Below are positions 15,512-25,091 of a stretch of DNA of 32,324 bases, piece by piece. This DNA is from Gammaproteobacteria bacterium (GTDB taxonomy: Bacteria > Pseudomonadota > Gammaproteobacteria > Pseudomonadales > UBA7434): assembly GCA_024280785.1 (NCBI GenBank), contig JAJRPK010000384.1, forward strand, positions 1 to 32,324. Direction: 5' to 3'. Within the stretch, counting starts at the first letter, position 1, and every line of letters begins with the position of its first letter. A program made the translations under genes and the position numbers. Below the pieces are notes generated by a model that saw only the letters and a list, made by a program, of their open reading frames with translations, did no database searches and was not told where the DNA came from.

Positions 15512-15664
15512 ATTGAGTTCCTATATTTAAAATACTCGTCACGTCGAATCGGCTATCTATATAATCCAAATAGCTGTAACAAGCCATGACACGTTCAGCA
15601 GACAAGCAAATCATATTATCGATAAATGCAAATGATGTATTAACTCAACTGTATTTTTATTACT

Positions 15665-15690
15665 GGTCGAGTATACCGTATCTCTCGACC
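15665..15690. promoter_or_regulatory. Operator-like inverted repeat upstream of the DUF1214 gene
   Basis: Perfect 7-bp arms GGTCGAG and CTCGACC flank a 12-bp centre that itself contains ATAC/GTAT. There is no T-tract on either side, so it looks more like a dimeric regulator site than a terminator. No regulator gene is adjacent. Confidence 0.4.
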
Positions 15691-15783
15691 CCTAAAATTA
15701 TATTATTATTTAGTTGTATGGCTTTGGTTTTACTGTAAGGCGATAATTTGATAGCGTGAAAAATAACGCCTCTACTTTATGAA

Positions 15784-15936
15784 TCAGGCTGCTTGACGTA
15801 AGCTGTACAGACTCACAATTATACCTCGATCAATTTCAACCACTAACTCTACAGTCATTCCAATATTCGAACCGGCAGCTCCATAATTAAACTCCCGTGA
15901 ACTAATTATCCCTCCATAAGTCTCCGCTATATATTT
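15784..15936 (-). other. 50-codon open stretch, possible gene remnant
   Basis: The - strand frame reads AETYGGIISSREFNYGAAGS and continues NIGMTVELVVEIDRGIIVSL to SLRQAA and a TGA stop. It opens after a TAA and has no ATG, GTG or TTG in its first half. GGAGGG lies inside it, ahead of an ATT. I do not recognise the sequence; it may be a decayed gene end or chance. Confidence 0.15.
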
Positions 15937-16155
15937 TTATGACAAAATAAAACCTCGCTCTCTTTTTAATAACGGTTAGGTAACTGATATTTATTGTTAT
16001 TAGCCATCGAAATACTCTCGAAATTAAAAGTCTCGTCTAACGGGTAATTGTTCTTATTACATTTATGCATAAAGCGGCACACTTTATATTACTAAATAAT
16101 ATTTGGTCAAACCACCTTGTATACTGTCCAATATACTCGTGGTAAAGATTGCAGC

Positions 16156-16178
16156 TATGCGTGTAGGCCTAACGCATA
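16156..16178 (+). promoter_or_regulatory. Palindrome just upstream of the small membrane-protein gene
   Basis: TATGCGT and ACGCATA flank the self-complementary TAGGCCTA, with one extra G at 16163. The site ends 39 nt before the ATG at 16218. It could be an operator or, in RNA, a 5'-leader hairpin. No U-run follows. Confidence 0.4.
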
Positions 16179-16217
16179 AAAAACGTGATCGTTAAAATTC
16201 AAACCGGGGAGAGCGTT

Positions 16218-16781
16218 ATGATTAGACATTACTACATCAGCAATAATTTAGATGATTTAGAACAAGTCGAAGCCGAGCTCCAGCAAGGCGGCATCGAAAC
16301 TCCACAGATTCACGTCTTTAGTCAAAGCAGCGCTCAATCAGATGTCGAAGAGCGTAAGTTACACGAGGTCAGCTCATTCACTAAACGCGACATTGTCCGC
16401 TCCAGCATAATAGGTTTTGGTTTTGGATCGATTGCTGCCATCGCCATTTTGGTCTTAGCTCAAGTTATGGGCTGGTTCGAATCCGGCGCGGGGTGGACGC
16501 CGTTCATTTTCTTAGCCATTGTTCTGTTCGGCTTCTCGGCCTGGGAAGGAGGGCTACGGGGAATTCAAGAACCCAATCGTGAATTCGTGCAATTTCAAGA
16601 GGCCCTGGATAAAGGCCGCCACATTTTTTTTATCGACGTAAACTCTAACCAGGAAGGCATCTTACAAAAAGTGCTTGCTCGGCACCCTAATTTGGTGTTT
16701 GCAGGTGAAGGAGCATCCGCGCCAGCATGGCTTATTCTCGGCCAGACTCAATTACTAAAAATGGTTAAATCACTCCCCTAA
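16218..16781 (+). CDS. Small conserved inner-membrane protein with two helices, function unknown
   Basis: From the ATG at 16218 the protein has 187 residues. The start is supported by GGGGAGAG 4 nt upstream; an upstream in-frame GTG at 16185 has no such signal. The N-terminal soluble part (MIRHYYISNNLDDLEQVEAE onward) resembles a small alpha/beta sensor-like domain of the kind found in general-stress membrane proteins. Two hydrophobic helices follow at about 62-84 and 93-110, then a soluble C-terminal domain with GRHIFFIDV. I recall similar uncharacterised proteins in Pseudomonas, but no function can be assigned. It stands alone, convergent with the mscS-like gene, and its codon use looks like its neighbours. 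Confidence 0.7.
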   Translation: MIRHYYISNNLDDLEQVEAELQQGGIETPQIHVFSQSSAQSDVEERKLHEVSSFTKRDIVRSSIIGFGFGSIAAIAILVLAQVMGWFESGAGWTPFIFLAIVLFGFSAWEGGLRGIQEPNREFVQFQEALDKGRHIFFIDVNSNQEGILQKVLARHPNLVFAGEGASAPAWLILGQTQLLKMVKSLP

Positions 16782-16980
16782 GCGTTCGATGCCACGCATT
16801 CATTGCTTGTAAGAAATCTTTTCATTGACTGACGATAAGGTTTGTTGCTTGCGATGTCGGCAGAAACAACTGCTCACGTTTCAATATATTAGCTTGTGCC
16901 TTTTAATTGTAGTGGGCTACGCTGGAGTTTGAACCGACTTAACATTAGTTTCAGAAATTTTGACCTTGCTCCGGCACAAA

Positions 16981-18069
16981 TTATTGCTTTGCTAATAATT
17001 CACTTTCAACCTTTTCGGCTGCTCGGCGTACGTACGCCAATCGATGCTCTAACACTTCAATTTTTTTATTAATTTCATCCTTATCTTCATCACCCTGCTC
17101 AGACTGCTTAAGTTTGGCTATTTTATCTTTTAGTAGCTGCTTTCTTTGTAATAGAATTTCCTTTTTTTCTGCCGTTTCTGCTTTATCAAAAACAAGCGAT
17201 TCGGGCGTCTCCACTGTTGATCGAGTCAACGGGTCATCGTTTGGCCGCTTGGCTGTCGAGTTAGATTTTGCTACCACTTTGTGATCGCCACTAAAAACGC
17301 GCTGATTCATAAAAGCTGGCGAAACAATTTCTATATTCGCAGAGTGCAGAGTCATGATGATATTTTTTCGCAGTACAGAACGCACCGTCAGCAACTGCTT
17401 TACTTCTTCTAAAAATCCTGCAATGCGATAAACAATACTAAAATCACCCAGAGTTTTTATGTAAACAAAAGGCGCGGTCAAGCCTGCTTCTTCTGCCGCC
17501 TTCAACAATAAATCTTCGATTTCGTCGACATCAATTCCGTAACCTAATGAGACTTCGGCCGATACTATTGTTCCCGATGATAGAACGACTGTCACAGGAT
17601 TTGAGACTAAATAAAGATTAGGGATGGTCGTTAAATCACGGTCTTCTGTCTGAATTTCCGTATGAAATAAAGCCCGTTCAGTAACCCGACCGAACTGATC
17701 ACCCACACGAATAAAATCTCCAGGGTGTATGTTATCGGAACCTCGCAGCATAAGCCCCGCTACGGCATTGGCGACAAAACTGGTTGAGGAAAACGCCATT
17801 ATCAGTGTGAGCAACAGGCCTAACAAGGTTAGTAGCTGTATGCGAAGCTCTTGATTGACGGGTAACACCAGTATTCCCGCAATAATATAAATCAACGTCA
17901 CGCCGGCGACAATAAGAGTGCGGTTTAGCTTATCTCTATTTGGGTTTCTATGACGCCGGAACCAACCGGACAACATCGTTAAAGAAAACACGCCAAAGAT
18001 AATGACAACAGCAAACTGCCATAACGGAAAAATATATTTCACTAGTAATTCTATGATGTTATTGTCCAT
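16981..18069 (-). CDS. MscS-family mechanosensitive channel with a C-terminal coiled coil
   Basis: The 362-residue protein has three predicted helices (about 12-34, 50-70, 78-108). The last runs into MAFSSTSFVANAVAGLMLRG, the Ala/Gly-rich pore helix of MscS, followed by the beta-domain signature IHPGDFIRVGDQFGRV and TIPNLYLVSNPV. After the MscS C-domain (to about 260) comes a charged, low-complexity linker and a Lys/Glu-rich coiled coil (about 295-360), which canonical MscS lacks. Such channels release solutes on hypo-osmotic shock. The ATG at 18069 is preferred over a TTG four codons upstream because GGA lies about 7 nt before it. The gene follows the nitrilase-like gene by 71 bp in the same direction, at the distal end of the mre cluster. 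Confidence 0.9.
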   Translation of the reverse strand: MDNNIIELLVKYIFPLWQFAVVIIFGVFSLTMLSGWFRRHRNPNRDKLNRTLIVAGVTLIYIIAGILVLPVNQELRIQLLTLLGLLLTLIMAFSSTSFVANAVAGLMLRGSDNIHPGDFIRVGDQFGRVTERALFHTEIQTEDRDLTTIPNLYLVSNPVTVVLSSGTIVSAEVSLGYGIDVDEIEDLLLKAAEEAGLTAPFVYIKTLGDFSIVYRIAGFLEEVKQLLTVRSVLRKNIIMTLHSANIEIVSPAFMNQRVFSGDHKVVAKSNSTAKRPNDDPLTRSTVETPESLVFDKAETAEKKEILLQRKQLLKDKIAKLKQSEQGDEDKDEINKKIEVLEHRLAYVRRAAEKVESELLAKQ

Positions 18070-18102
18070 AGCTTTATCCAACTCAGAGTTCGTCTTACTT
18101 CA

Positions 18103-18144
18103 CTTTCGCGCTATTTAACTTAGCTTTCGTGTTATTTAACTTAA
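18103..18144. repeat. 21-bp direct repeat spanning the nitrilase-family stop codon
   Basis: Two adjacent 21-bp units (18103-18123 and 18124-18144) differ at only three positions. The second contains the stop codon (TTA at 18141-18143, + strand). The second unit includes TTATTTAACT, the same 10-mer that forms the core of the repeat at the sspB 3' end. Confidence 0.85.
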
Positions 18145-19073
18145 CGCTCTGGTATTTTTATCACCTGATGTAAATGGCAGGGAATACGATTTCTTGTTGT
18201 TTCGCAGTAGGCTAAATCAACGTCCGCCACTACGACCCCCTCGCCCGTTTTAATTTCATCCAAGATCTCACCCCATGGATTAACAATCATCGAATGACCG
18301 TAAGTCTCGCGCTTATCAGAATGTTCTCCCCCTTGATTGGCCGCAATAACGTAGCAAGAATTCTCTATGGCTCGCGCTTTGATAAGTGTACGCCAGTGAG
18401 CACGGCCAGTGAGTTTTGTGAACGCACTGGGGATGGCAATAATATCGACGCCTGCCTGAAACATCAGCCTAAACAGTTCTGGAAACCTTAAGTCGTAACA
18501 AATCGCCAAACCCAAACGCCCGAATGGAGTGTCGATTACGACCACACGATTTCCCGCTGAAAAGCTGTCGGACTCTCTATAATAGCGTTGGCCATCGTCA
18601 ACAATCGCATCGAACAAATGAATTTTGTCGTATTCGGCAACACGATCCCCTTTACTATTAAATACAACACACCGAGAAAACGGTTTGCTCTGGATCAATT
18701 TTCTATCTGTATGAAGCTTGGGAGTAATGGTATCGCCTTGGCTAAACGAGCTCTGCTCACGATAAGGAATCGAACCCGATACAATCCACACTTGATGATC
18801 TCGCGCCAAATCTGAAATAAATGCTAGTATTGATGAATTATCCGAACTTTGTAACGAAGAATTCACCGCTTTATTCGAACCCATGCAAGCAAACATCTCG
18901 GGAATAACCACAAGCCGAGCGCCCCTCAACACCGAACCTGAAATCAACACAGAAAGATGATCGAGGTTTTCCTGTATATCAGAGCTACTTACCATCTGAA
19001 TCGCGGCGACAGTATTAACCGACTGAATTTTTTTTTCAGCCGCTGTCGTCAAATACTTATCACCCAAACTCAC
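18141..19073 (-). CDS. Carbon-nitrogen hydrolase (nitrilase superfamily, Nit1/Nit2 type)
   Basis: The 310-residue protein has the nitrilase-superfamily catalytic triad: Glu59 (VVIPEMFA), Lys150 (YDKIHLFD) and Cys192 (AICYDLRFPEL). Nit-type relatives are omega-amidases or deaminated-glutathione amidases that repair metabolites, so that activity is likely. Between SIPYR (about 105) and KPFSRCVVFN (130) there is an extra loop of some 20 residues that compact Nit proteins lack. The start is a GTG overlapping the yhdP stop as GTGA, so translation is probably coupled. No ATG lies near enough to replace it without removing the first beta strand (VAAIQM). The pairing with yhdP and rng matches Pseudomonas, where tldD would follow; here an mscS-like gene follows instead. 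Confidence 0.9.
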   Translation of the reverse strand: MSLGDKYLTTAAEKKIQSVNTVAAIQMVSSSDIQENLDHLSVLISGSVLRGARLVVIPEMFACMGSNKAVNSSLQSSDNSSILAFISDLARDHQVWIVSGSIPYREQSSFSQGDTITPKLHTDRKLIQSKPFSRCVVFNSKGDRVAEYDKIHLFDAIVDDGQRYYRESDSFSAGNRVVVIDTPFGRLGLAICYDLRFPELFRLMFQAGVDIIAIPSAFTKLTGRAHWRTLIKARAIENSCYVIAANQGGEHSDKRETYGHSMIVNPWGEILDEIKTGEGVVVADVDLAYCETTRNRIPCHLHQVIKIPER

Positions 19074-22000
19074 GGAGATTCAAGCTCATTAGATTCACCA
19101 ATGTCTTGAATGGGGGCAGTGTGGTCTCCACCCCCATCAGTTCCTGCATCAAACAAACGAGAAAACTTAGCCTCTGCATTATCTAACGGACCTTTAATCG
19201 TGTAGACGGCACTGGACAAACGGTCAAGTTCATTGCTAAACAGCTTGCTGGCAATAAAGACTCCAGCCGCAACGGGCAATCCTCCCGCTAGAGCCGCGAT
19301 CCACGGCAGATTTGATGCAACAGGTAGGGTCATAACTAGTTCAGCATCAATAGAGGCTTCGTCTAAATCAACATGTCCAGTCAACGAAAACTGACTGGAC
19401 GGCGATTTTATTTTAATAGGCACCTGATCAAAGTGGGCTAGTTCATCTTCGATCTGCAGAGTGCCGGTAACCGAGTCGAAACTTAGTCCATCTTTATACA
19501 AATCAGAAAAATCTAGCTGTAATCTGCGCAACAAGGTATCGAAGTTGACGAGACTCACAGCCTTCAACAAACCTTGAGCTGAATCCGACGCTTTCAAAAA
19601 TTGCCCCTTACTAAACGCAAACTCAAATTCACCACTAACCGTTTTAAGCGAAAAATTCTCAGGTCCACCACTCCAGTTTAGAGCTAATTCAAACTGAGTT
19701 TTTTTACTTTTGATCGGTGAATTAGCATCGGCAGAGGCAGCAAAGCTCTCGATAAAAGCGGCAATATTATTACTACTCATCGATATATCCAAAGAGCTGG
19801 CCACTTCCCCTTTGTTGCTCACCCCCCACAATAAACCGTCGTCGATAGTGGATCTTATGTCCATTGACGCATAACTAGCTATTACATTGTGGATCAAAGC
19901 AATATTATTAGTGGGCGTCAACAAAAAACTCCACTGGCCTACCGCCTTTTTTCCTATATACAACTGCTGTATGTCAATATCGAGCGGAACTAATTCAGAC
20001 GGCGACGGCAAGCTACTTGGCAAAAAGCTCGAACTTCCATCGAGTAAGCTAGGTTTATTTAAACGGAGGTAGACTAAGTCGAGCTTAAAGCGATCACGTT
20101 CGGCTAAATCATCCAATATAAGAGGCATTGAGTCCCAGACGCTATTCTCTTTAACCGTAGCATCATCGTTAGTGATCTTTCTAACCACACCCCCAACACC
20201 ACTTTTTACGTCAGCGACAACCCACGTTTTTGAGTCTTTTGCTGGCAAGGTAACAAGGCCTTTTACTTGATCACTCTCGATCGAAAACTGCCACCTATCC
20301 TCTACCCGCAAGGCTTCGACGACAGCGTTGGAAAAAGGCATATCAAACGCGTTCAAATCATCTAAACGCAAGCGGCGTATAATAATCTCAGTTTCTGTAC
20401 TTACCGCCACACCCGAATTTTGTAGCTCCATTTCAGCTCGTTCGTACTGATCCAATACTTCCAGCCATTCATCTAAATTAAAATGCTCCAAATGGCCACT
20501 AACCGCTAAACCTATTGTTTGTTTCTTGTATTGTGCGATGAGTTTTTCGTGAACCTTTTTTTGCCCCACTCCAACTTCGGCATTGTTATAAAATATATTT
20601 TTATCGGTATGCTCGGACAGCGCGCGTTGACCAACTAAAACTTTTCCTCCATAGAATTTAAATTGTTCGAATTCCAACTGGATTTTTGCTCTTTCGGCAA
20701 TCTCTACCAGCATAGGCTGGCGTACTGCAGCGATATCCCAATTCAGATTCAAGGCGGCGGCGGTATCTTTATGTTTTGAAAGTTCGCCAGGAAGCGCCAA
20801 CGTTATTCCTACTAAATCGCTGTTTACAGATAATAACGTTTGAGATCTGGTGTAATCAACACGTAGATCTATTTCGCTCTGCCCTTCGGCAAAAACAAAT
20901 AGAGGTTGATCTAGCCAACCATAGATATCTTTGGCCAAAACGCGCCCGTTGACATCAACTCTAAATGTGTCATCACCTTGCTTATTACTTTCGCCGGTAT
21001 AGTCCCCTAGCACTACTTCTACAGGCTCACCCCATATTTTTGCCGTTATTTTATTTGACACCAAGCCCGCTTTTGTTGTGAAACTAATAGGGCCATTAAC
21101 GTCTGTCACTTCGATATCCAAATTTTTCATATCGATTATTCCATCTTCGATCCAGCCACTAAAGTCAACACGAATATTATCAACATATTGTTCGTCCAAA
21201 GGAATGCTTAGACTCAAACGTCCGTCTTTTACCTTCCCCGCGCCGCGCCAAGTACCCATTAACTCACCTAACTGTTGCTGCAACGGCGAATGCTGTAACA
21301 CCGAGAAAACATCGTCCAAATTGCCACCTACATTTGCTTCCAGTTCAACTCTCGCATCGCGTTCAGCTGTATGCACCACAACGTTAGCATTCTTTATTGA
21401 TAAGCCAGATAGATCGCCAGTGATCACATTAACCTGTGTTTGGGAGCTTGATATTTCTACCAGGCCATCTATATCTGTTGCTTTAGGCCAATTTCGATCA
21501 AACCTAACTTCTGCCTCAGAGAGGTTAAAATACAACTGTATAGAACGTCTCTCTCCTTCATTTTTACGTAGGGAACCGTTATATATAAAGGCACCGTCAA
21601 TCACTTGTGCTTGCACTTCTGCGTCCGCCACCCACCGCTGTAAACCTTTATTAACTGTAAAGGGGATCAGGTGAAGCAAGCTAGATCCCACGGCATTTTT
21701 TACCCCGATATTTAGCTCCATATGACCTGCTTCGGAACCTTTTCCTCGACCTACGTCGACAAAAAAACTCCCGCCGATAGAACCTGCCACCGCACTCGAA
21801 GCTACAAGCTTATCCGACGTACCATCATCATCGATAACAGTGCTGCTACCGCCGTCACTTTCATTTTTATTTTTATTTTCTACCAATTTTTCCTGTAACT
21901 TAATATCTTTTCCATTAATTATGATTCGCTTTCCTATCGACCAATCAACTAAGCCCTCTGCTTTATCAAAAACCAAAGGATCTTTATATATCTGAGGGAA

Positions 22001-23368
22001 AGAAATAGAAAATCCGTCATCTACTGACAGCGCTATCAATCCTCTCGAGGCATTCGCGTGAATATATCCATCTATCCCCGTACCGCCCGGTATATTCCCC
22101 CAAGGCCTAACACTAACGTTTTCTAATAGTGCCTCTAAACTAAACTCGGTAATTCGCTTACCGCTTGGAATAGAAACATGCAACTGCTTCACCATACCGC
22201 CAGGCATTAATGTTTCAAGCACTTTCAATGGCGGTCCAGACAGCACCCCACTGTCTGCCAGAATCTCGCTCAACTGCCCAATATTAACAACCGGTGTCCG
22301 AATAATAATATTGGAAATTTTCGCCTCTGTTTGCGCCAAAGAAATATGAGCCAAAGGCATATGTAACGGCTGTTTGCGCCACGTCGCCCCTAACTCTTGC
22401 CACCATAAGTCAACGCCTCCCGAGTCCATCTCCTCGACTCCAAGACGAACTGAGATTTCTTCTATTTGCCAATTGAACGAACCAGCACGGGAAATTGACC
22501 CTCCGTCGACAATAGCGGTTGCCTGCCATTTACGATCTGGTTTTTTAGTAGCCCAGAATTCACCCGACCAGTCATTGATTACCCATTGGTCAGCAAATAA
22601 TTCTAACCACGGAGTCAAGCTAAAATGATCAGCTTTCACATATGCATTGATATTTGCCTGTTTAGAAAACGGTGCATTTTCAGTCTCTACTAACAGCTTA
22701 AAGCTACCGTAATCTTGGCTTGTTTGAGAAAAAGTAAATCGACGGAAACTGTCGTATCTTTCGCTGTGCATTTGCATCGCGGGAAGTTGAATATCAACCA
22801 TCTTGTCGCCATCAACTGCCCATTGGAGATTAATATTGTCAATCGCCAACCGACGAATATGAGAAAGAAAACCTTGTAAGGCGATACTCTGACCGGACCC
22901 GGAAAGACTCATTCCCTGAATTTTCCAATGTTTATCTACCGTTTTCTCTAAAGCAACCGAAAGATTTTTTCCTTGGATGTCCGTTAGCCGAAACTCGCGA
23001 GAAAATAAAGAGGCCAGCACATCCAACCGAAGTTCTCCTTCGGATAATGAAAATACAATTTTATTATTTGTCAGGTCTAGCGCATCGCTCGCATTAAGAG
23101 GCGGCGACTGAGTAATTGCTAATCTGGCTTCTAGCTTGCCAACCCTAAGCACAGGATTTAATTTATTCCATTCGCCACTAAGCCCTTCTATCGTCCACGC
23201 CAAGCCCGTTCTTTCTTCTAACGAAGAAACTAATGTCGGCACAAGGGACTCAATATAAGGTAACAAAAAACGACCGACGCTAAAATATAGTGCCAGTAAA
23301 ATGTATATCGCAGCTACGGTTATTAGTAGGCTTCTCAAGCAACGATCAAACAACTTTAGTACGCTCAC
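19070..23368 (-). CDS. yhdP: YhdP, AsmA-like envelope lipid-transport protein
   Basis: This 1432-residue protein has a single N-terminal membrane helix (about 13-35) and a very long periplasmic part rich in beta strands, as in the AsmA-like bridge proteins. In E. coli, YhdP, TamB and YdbH carry phospholipids to the outer membrane redundantly. The N-terminal portion carries the DUF3971-type region. The C-terminal AsmA-like portion ends with the family hallmark LPVASNLPWIAALAGGLPVA and then GVFIASKLF, DRLSSAVYTIKGPLDNAEAKF. It is longer than E. coli YhdP (1266 aa), including a Ser/Asp/Lys-rich low-complexity insert around 498-520. It starts with GTG, with AGG 5 nt upstream. It follows rng closely and overlaps the nitrilase gene by 4 bp, so it lies in the mre-rng operon. 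Confidence 0.93.
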   Translation of the reverse strand: MSVLKLFDRCLRSLLITVAAIYILLALYFSVGRFLLPYIESLVPTLVSSLEERTGLAWTIEGLSGEWNKLNPVLRVGKLEARLAITQSPPLNASDALDLTNNKIVFSLSEGELRLDVLASLFSREFRLTDIQGKNLSVALEKTVDKHWKIQGMSLSGSGQSIALQGFLSHIRRLAIDNINLQWAVDGDKMVDIQLPAMQMHSERYDSFRRFTFSQTSQDYGSFKLLVETENAPFSKQANINAYVKADHFSLTPWLELFADQWVINDWSGEFWATKKPDRKWQATAIVDGGSISRAGSFNWQIEEISVRLGVEEMDSGGVDLWWQELGATWRKQPLHMPLAHISLAQTEAKISNIIIRTPVVNIGQLSEILADSGVLSGPPLKVLETLMPGGMVKQLHVSIPSGKRITEFSLEALLENVSVRPWGNIPGGTGIDGYIHANASRGLIALSVDDGFSISFPQIYKDPLVFDKAEGLVDWSIGKRIIINGKDIKLQEKLVENKNKNESDGGSSTVIDDDGTSDKLVASSAVAGSIGGSFFVDVGRGKGSEAGHMELNIGVKNAVGSSLLHLIPFTVNKGLQRWVADAEVQAQVIDGAFIYNGSLRKNEGERRSIQLYFNLSEAEVRFDRNWPKATDIDGLVEISSSQTQVNVITGDLSGLSIKNANVVVHTAERDARVELEANVGGNLDDVFSVLQHSPLQQQLGELMGTWRGAGKVKDGRLSLSIPLDEQYVDNIRVDFSGWIEDGIIDMKNLDIEVTDVNGPISFTTKAGLVSNKITAKIWGEPVEVVLGDYTGESNKQGDDTFRVDVNGRVLAKDIYGWLDQPLFVFAEGQSEIDLRVDYTRSQTLLSVNSDLVGITLALPGELSKHKDTAAALNLNWDIAAVRQPMLVEIAERAKIQLEFEQFKFYGGKVLVGQRALSEHTDKNIFYNNAEVGVGQKKVHEKLIAQYKKQTIGLAVSGHLEHFNLDEWLEVLDQYERAEMELQNSGVAVSTETEIIIRRLRLDDLNAFDMPFSNAVVEALRVEDRWQFSIESDQVKGLVTLPAKDSKTWVVADVKSGVGGVVRKITNDDATVKENSVWDSMPLILDDLAERDRFKLDLVYLRLNKPSLLDGSSSFLPSSLPSPSELVPLDIDIQQLYIGKKAVGQWSFLLTPTNNIALIHNVIASYASMDIRSTIDDGLLWGVSNKGEVASSLDISMSSNNIAAFIESFAASADANSPIKSKKTQFELALNWSGGPENFSLKTVSGEFEFAFSKGQFLKASDSAQGLLKAVSLVNFDTLLRRLQLDFSDLYKDGLSFDSVTGTLQIEDELAHFDQVPIKIKSPSSQFSLTGHVDLDEASIDAELVMTLPVASNLPWIAALAGGLPVAAGVFIASKLFSNELDRLSSAVYTIKGPLDNAEAKFSRLFDAGTDGGGDHTAPIQDIGESNELESP

Positions 23369-23396
23369 TTCAACCTAACCGTACTCAAGAAATATT

Positions 23397-24917
23397 TTAT
23401 AAAAGCACAACATCATATTGTTCCTGTGTATAAACAGGCTCCACTTGAAAATGTATCGACTTAGCTAAGGCTGACTGTAAATTACTGATTGCTTCGGAAT
23501 CCTCGTCTAATAATCGGTCTACCACAGATTGAGATGCAAGGACTAACAATCTATCGTTATCGTAAGCACGAGCCTCGCGAACGATTTCTCGAAAAATATC
23601 CGAGCAAACAGTCTCCGCTGAGCGCAACGAGCCTCGAGCGGAACAAGCAACACAGGTTTCACACAAAACGTGCTCAAGACTTTCTCGCGTACGCTTGCGA
23701 GTCATTTCAATTAACCCCAGCCCTGAAAATTCACCGATGTATGTTTTGGTCTTATCCTTTTCAACCTCTTTGCTCAATATACGTAATACCTGCCGGCGAT
23801 GATCTTCATTATTCATATCGATAAAGTCAACGATGATGATACCACCCAAATTCCGTAACCGTATTTGACGTGCTAGCGTTGTGGCTGCTTCTAAATTTGT
23901 TTTGAATATTGTTTCATCTTGGTTGCGCTTGCCAACGTAAGCACCCGTGTTTACGTCTATCGTAGTCATTGCCTCAGTTTGATCAATAATCAAGTAACCT
24001 CCCGATTTGAGCTGAACCTTTCTATTCAGTGCCTTATTGATTTCTTCTTCGACACCAAATAAATCAAATATTGGACGATCTGATGAGTAATACTCTAACT
24101 TATCAGTGATTTCCGGAACAAATTCTTGCGTGAAACTCACCATGCGCTCATAAACATCGGAACTATCAATACGGATTTTCTCCAATTCCGGGTAGACTAA
24201 ATCACGGACAGTTCTTTCACATAGTTGTAAATCGGTATAGATCAAGCTAGGGGCGACCTGTTGGACCATTTTTCTTTCGAGCGCCCGCCATAATCTTTTA
24301 AGATATCGAATGTCAGCAATGAAATCTTGCTCTCCTATCGACTCGGCAGCAGTACGAATAATGTAACCACCTGAAGTCGCTTGTGCGTTTACTTTATCCG
24401 CTTTCCTCTCATTTTCAGTAACTTCTCTCTCTAGTTCCACCACCGATAATGCATTATCCAACCATTCTTTCAGTTGGTTTCTCCGCTCCGCATCGTCAAT
24501 TAAATTAGACACCCCTGTTTTGTTAGAAAATAAGGTATAAACTAAATTCCTTGAAGCGATTGAAAGATAACTGCCGATTCGTGCACCTTTAGTTCCCAGT
24601 GGATCCTTGATAACTTGCACAAGAATACTCTGCCCTTCATGAACTAATTGCCGAATATCTAAATCGGATTTATTTCCACCAATCTTATCGAAAGAAAAAA
24701 TATCCCGTACATGCATAAAACCCGATTTTTCTAGCCCAATATCGACAAATGCCGCTTGCATTCCGGGCAATACCCGAACCACTTTGCCATAATATATATT
24801 GCCGACAATACCTCTATTTCTCTCACGCTCTATGAAAACCTCACGTAACACGCCGTTTTCAACCAGTGCCACCCGAGACTCCATCGGTGTCACATTCATT
24901 AAAATCTCTTCACTCAT
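23397..24917 (-). CDS. rng: Ribonuclease G
   Basis: RNase G is an endoribonuclease that matures the 16S rRNA 5' end and degrades some mRNAs; it is the short paralogue of RNase E. The 506-residue protein has an S1 domain (GIVGNIYYGKVVRVLPGMQAAFVDIG in pieces). The catalytic aspartates are in TTIDVNTG (D321) and IIVDFIDMNNEDHRR (D364). The zinc-link cysteines are in LCETCVAC (C419, C422). There is no RNase E-like C-terminal scaffold. The ATG at 24917 gives MSEEILMNVTP, matching E. coli RNase G MTAELLVNVTP; the frame runs 18 codons further upstream without family similarity. An insert of about 20 residues (about 160-180) is relative to E. coli. In Pseudomonas, maf lies between mreD and rng; here the gap contains no gene. 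Confidence 0.96.
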   Translation of the reverse strand: MSEEILMNVTPMESRVALVENGVLREVFIERERNRGIVGNIYYGKVVRVLPGMQAAFVDIGLEKSGFMHVRDIFSFDKIGGNKSDLDIRQLVHEGQSILVQVIKDPLGTKGARIGSYLSIASRNLVYTLFSNKTGVSNLIDDAERRNQLKEWLDNALSVVELEREVTENERKADKVNAQATSGGYIIRTAAESIGEQDFIADIRYLKRLWRALERKMVQQVAPSLIYTDLQLCERTVRDLVYPELEKIRIDSSDVYERMVSFTQEFVPEITDKLEYYSSDRPIFDLFGVEEEINKALNRKVQLKSGGYLIIDQTEAMTTIDVNTGAYVGKRNQDETIFKTNLEAATTLARQIRLRNLGGIIIVDFIDMNNEDHRRQVLRILSKEVEKDKTKTYIGEFSGLGLIEMTRKRTRESLEHVLCETCVACSARGSLRSAETVCSDIFREIVREARAYDNDRLLVLASQSVVDRLLDEDSEAISNLQSALAKSIHFQVEPVYTQEQYDVVLL

Positions 24918-25091
24918 GTCGGTCAAACACCTTTCCATTGAGCGCTTTAAATCACCCTGAAGAAAACTCACAATGGTAATTTATTAACGGAGCTTATCGT
25001 TAGTGACACTTAAAAGTTACAACTGCGTATAAGCTAATGCTTTTCGTTAGGCAGAGCGGCAAAAAAATCTTTTGTCTATATCATCCCAATC

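Larger units (their letters stand above)
15512..16217. other. 706-bp AT-rich intergenic region with several palindromes
   Basis: This lies between the divergent DUF1214 gene (-) and the small membrane-protein gene (+). It holds no convincing full gene. Visible elements: GGTCGAG/CTCGACC arms separated by 12 bp (15665-15690), about 155 bp upstream of the DUF1214 start; a perfect 12-bp palindrome TTTATGCATAAA (16062-16073); and TATGCGT/ACGCATA arms around TAGGCCTA (16156-16178), 40 bp before the membrane-protein ATG. A 50-codon open stretch on the - strand (15784-15936) has no canonical start at its 5' end. Confidence 0.5.

Noticed and set aside
21078..21674. 198-codon + strand open frame opposite yhdP
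   Set aside because: Antisense shadow of a clearly coding gene; its product is Ser/Thr/Pro-rich low-complexity sequence with no recognisable domain.
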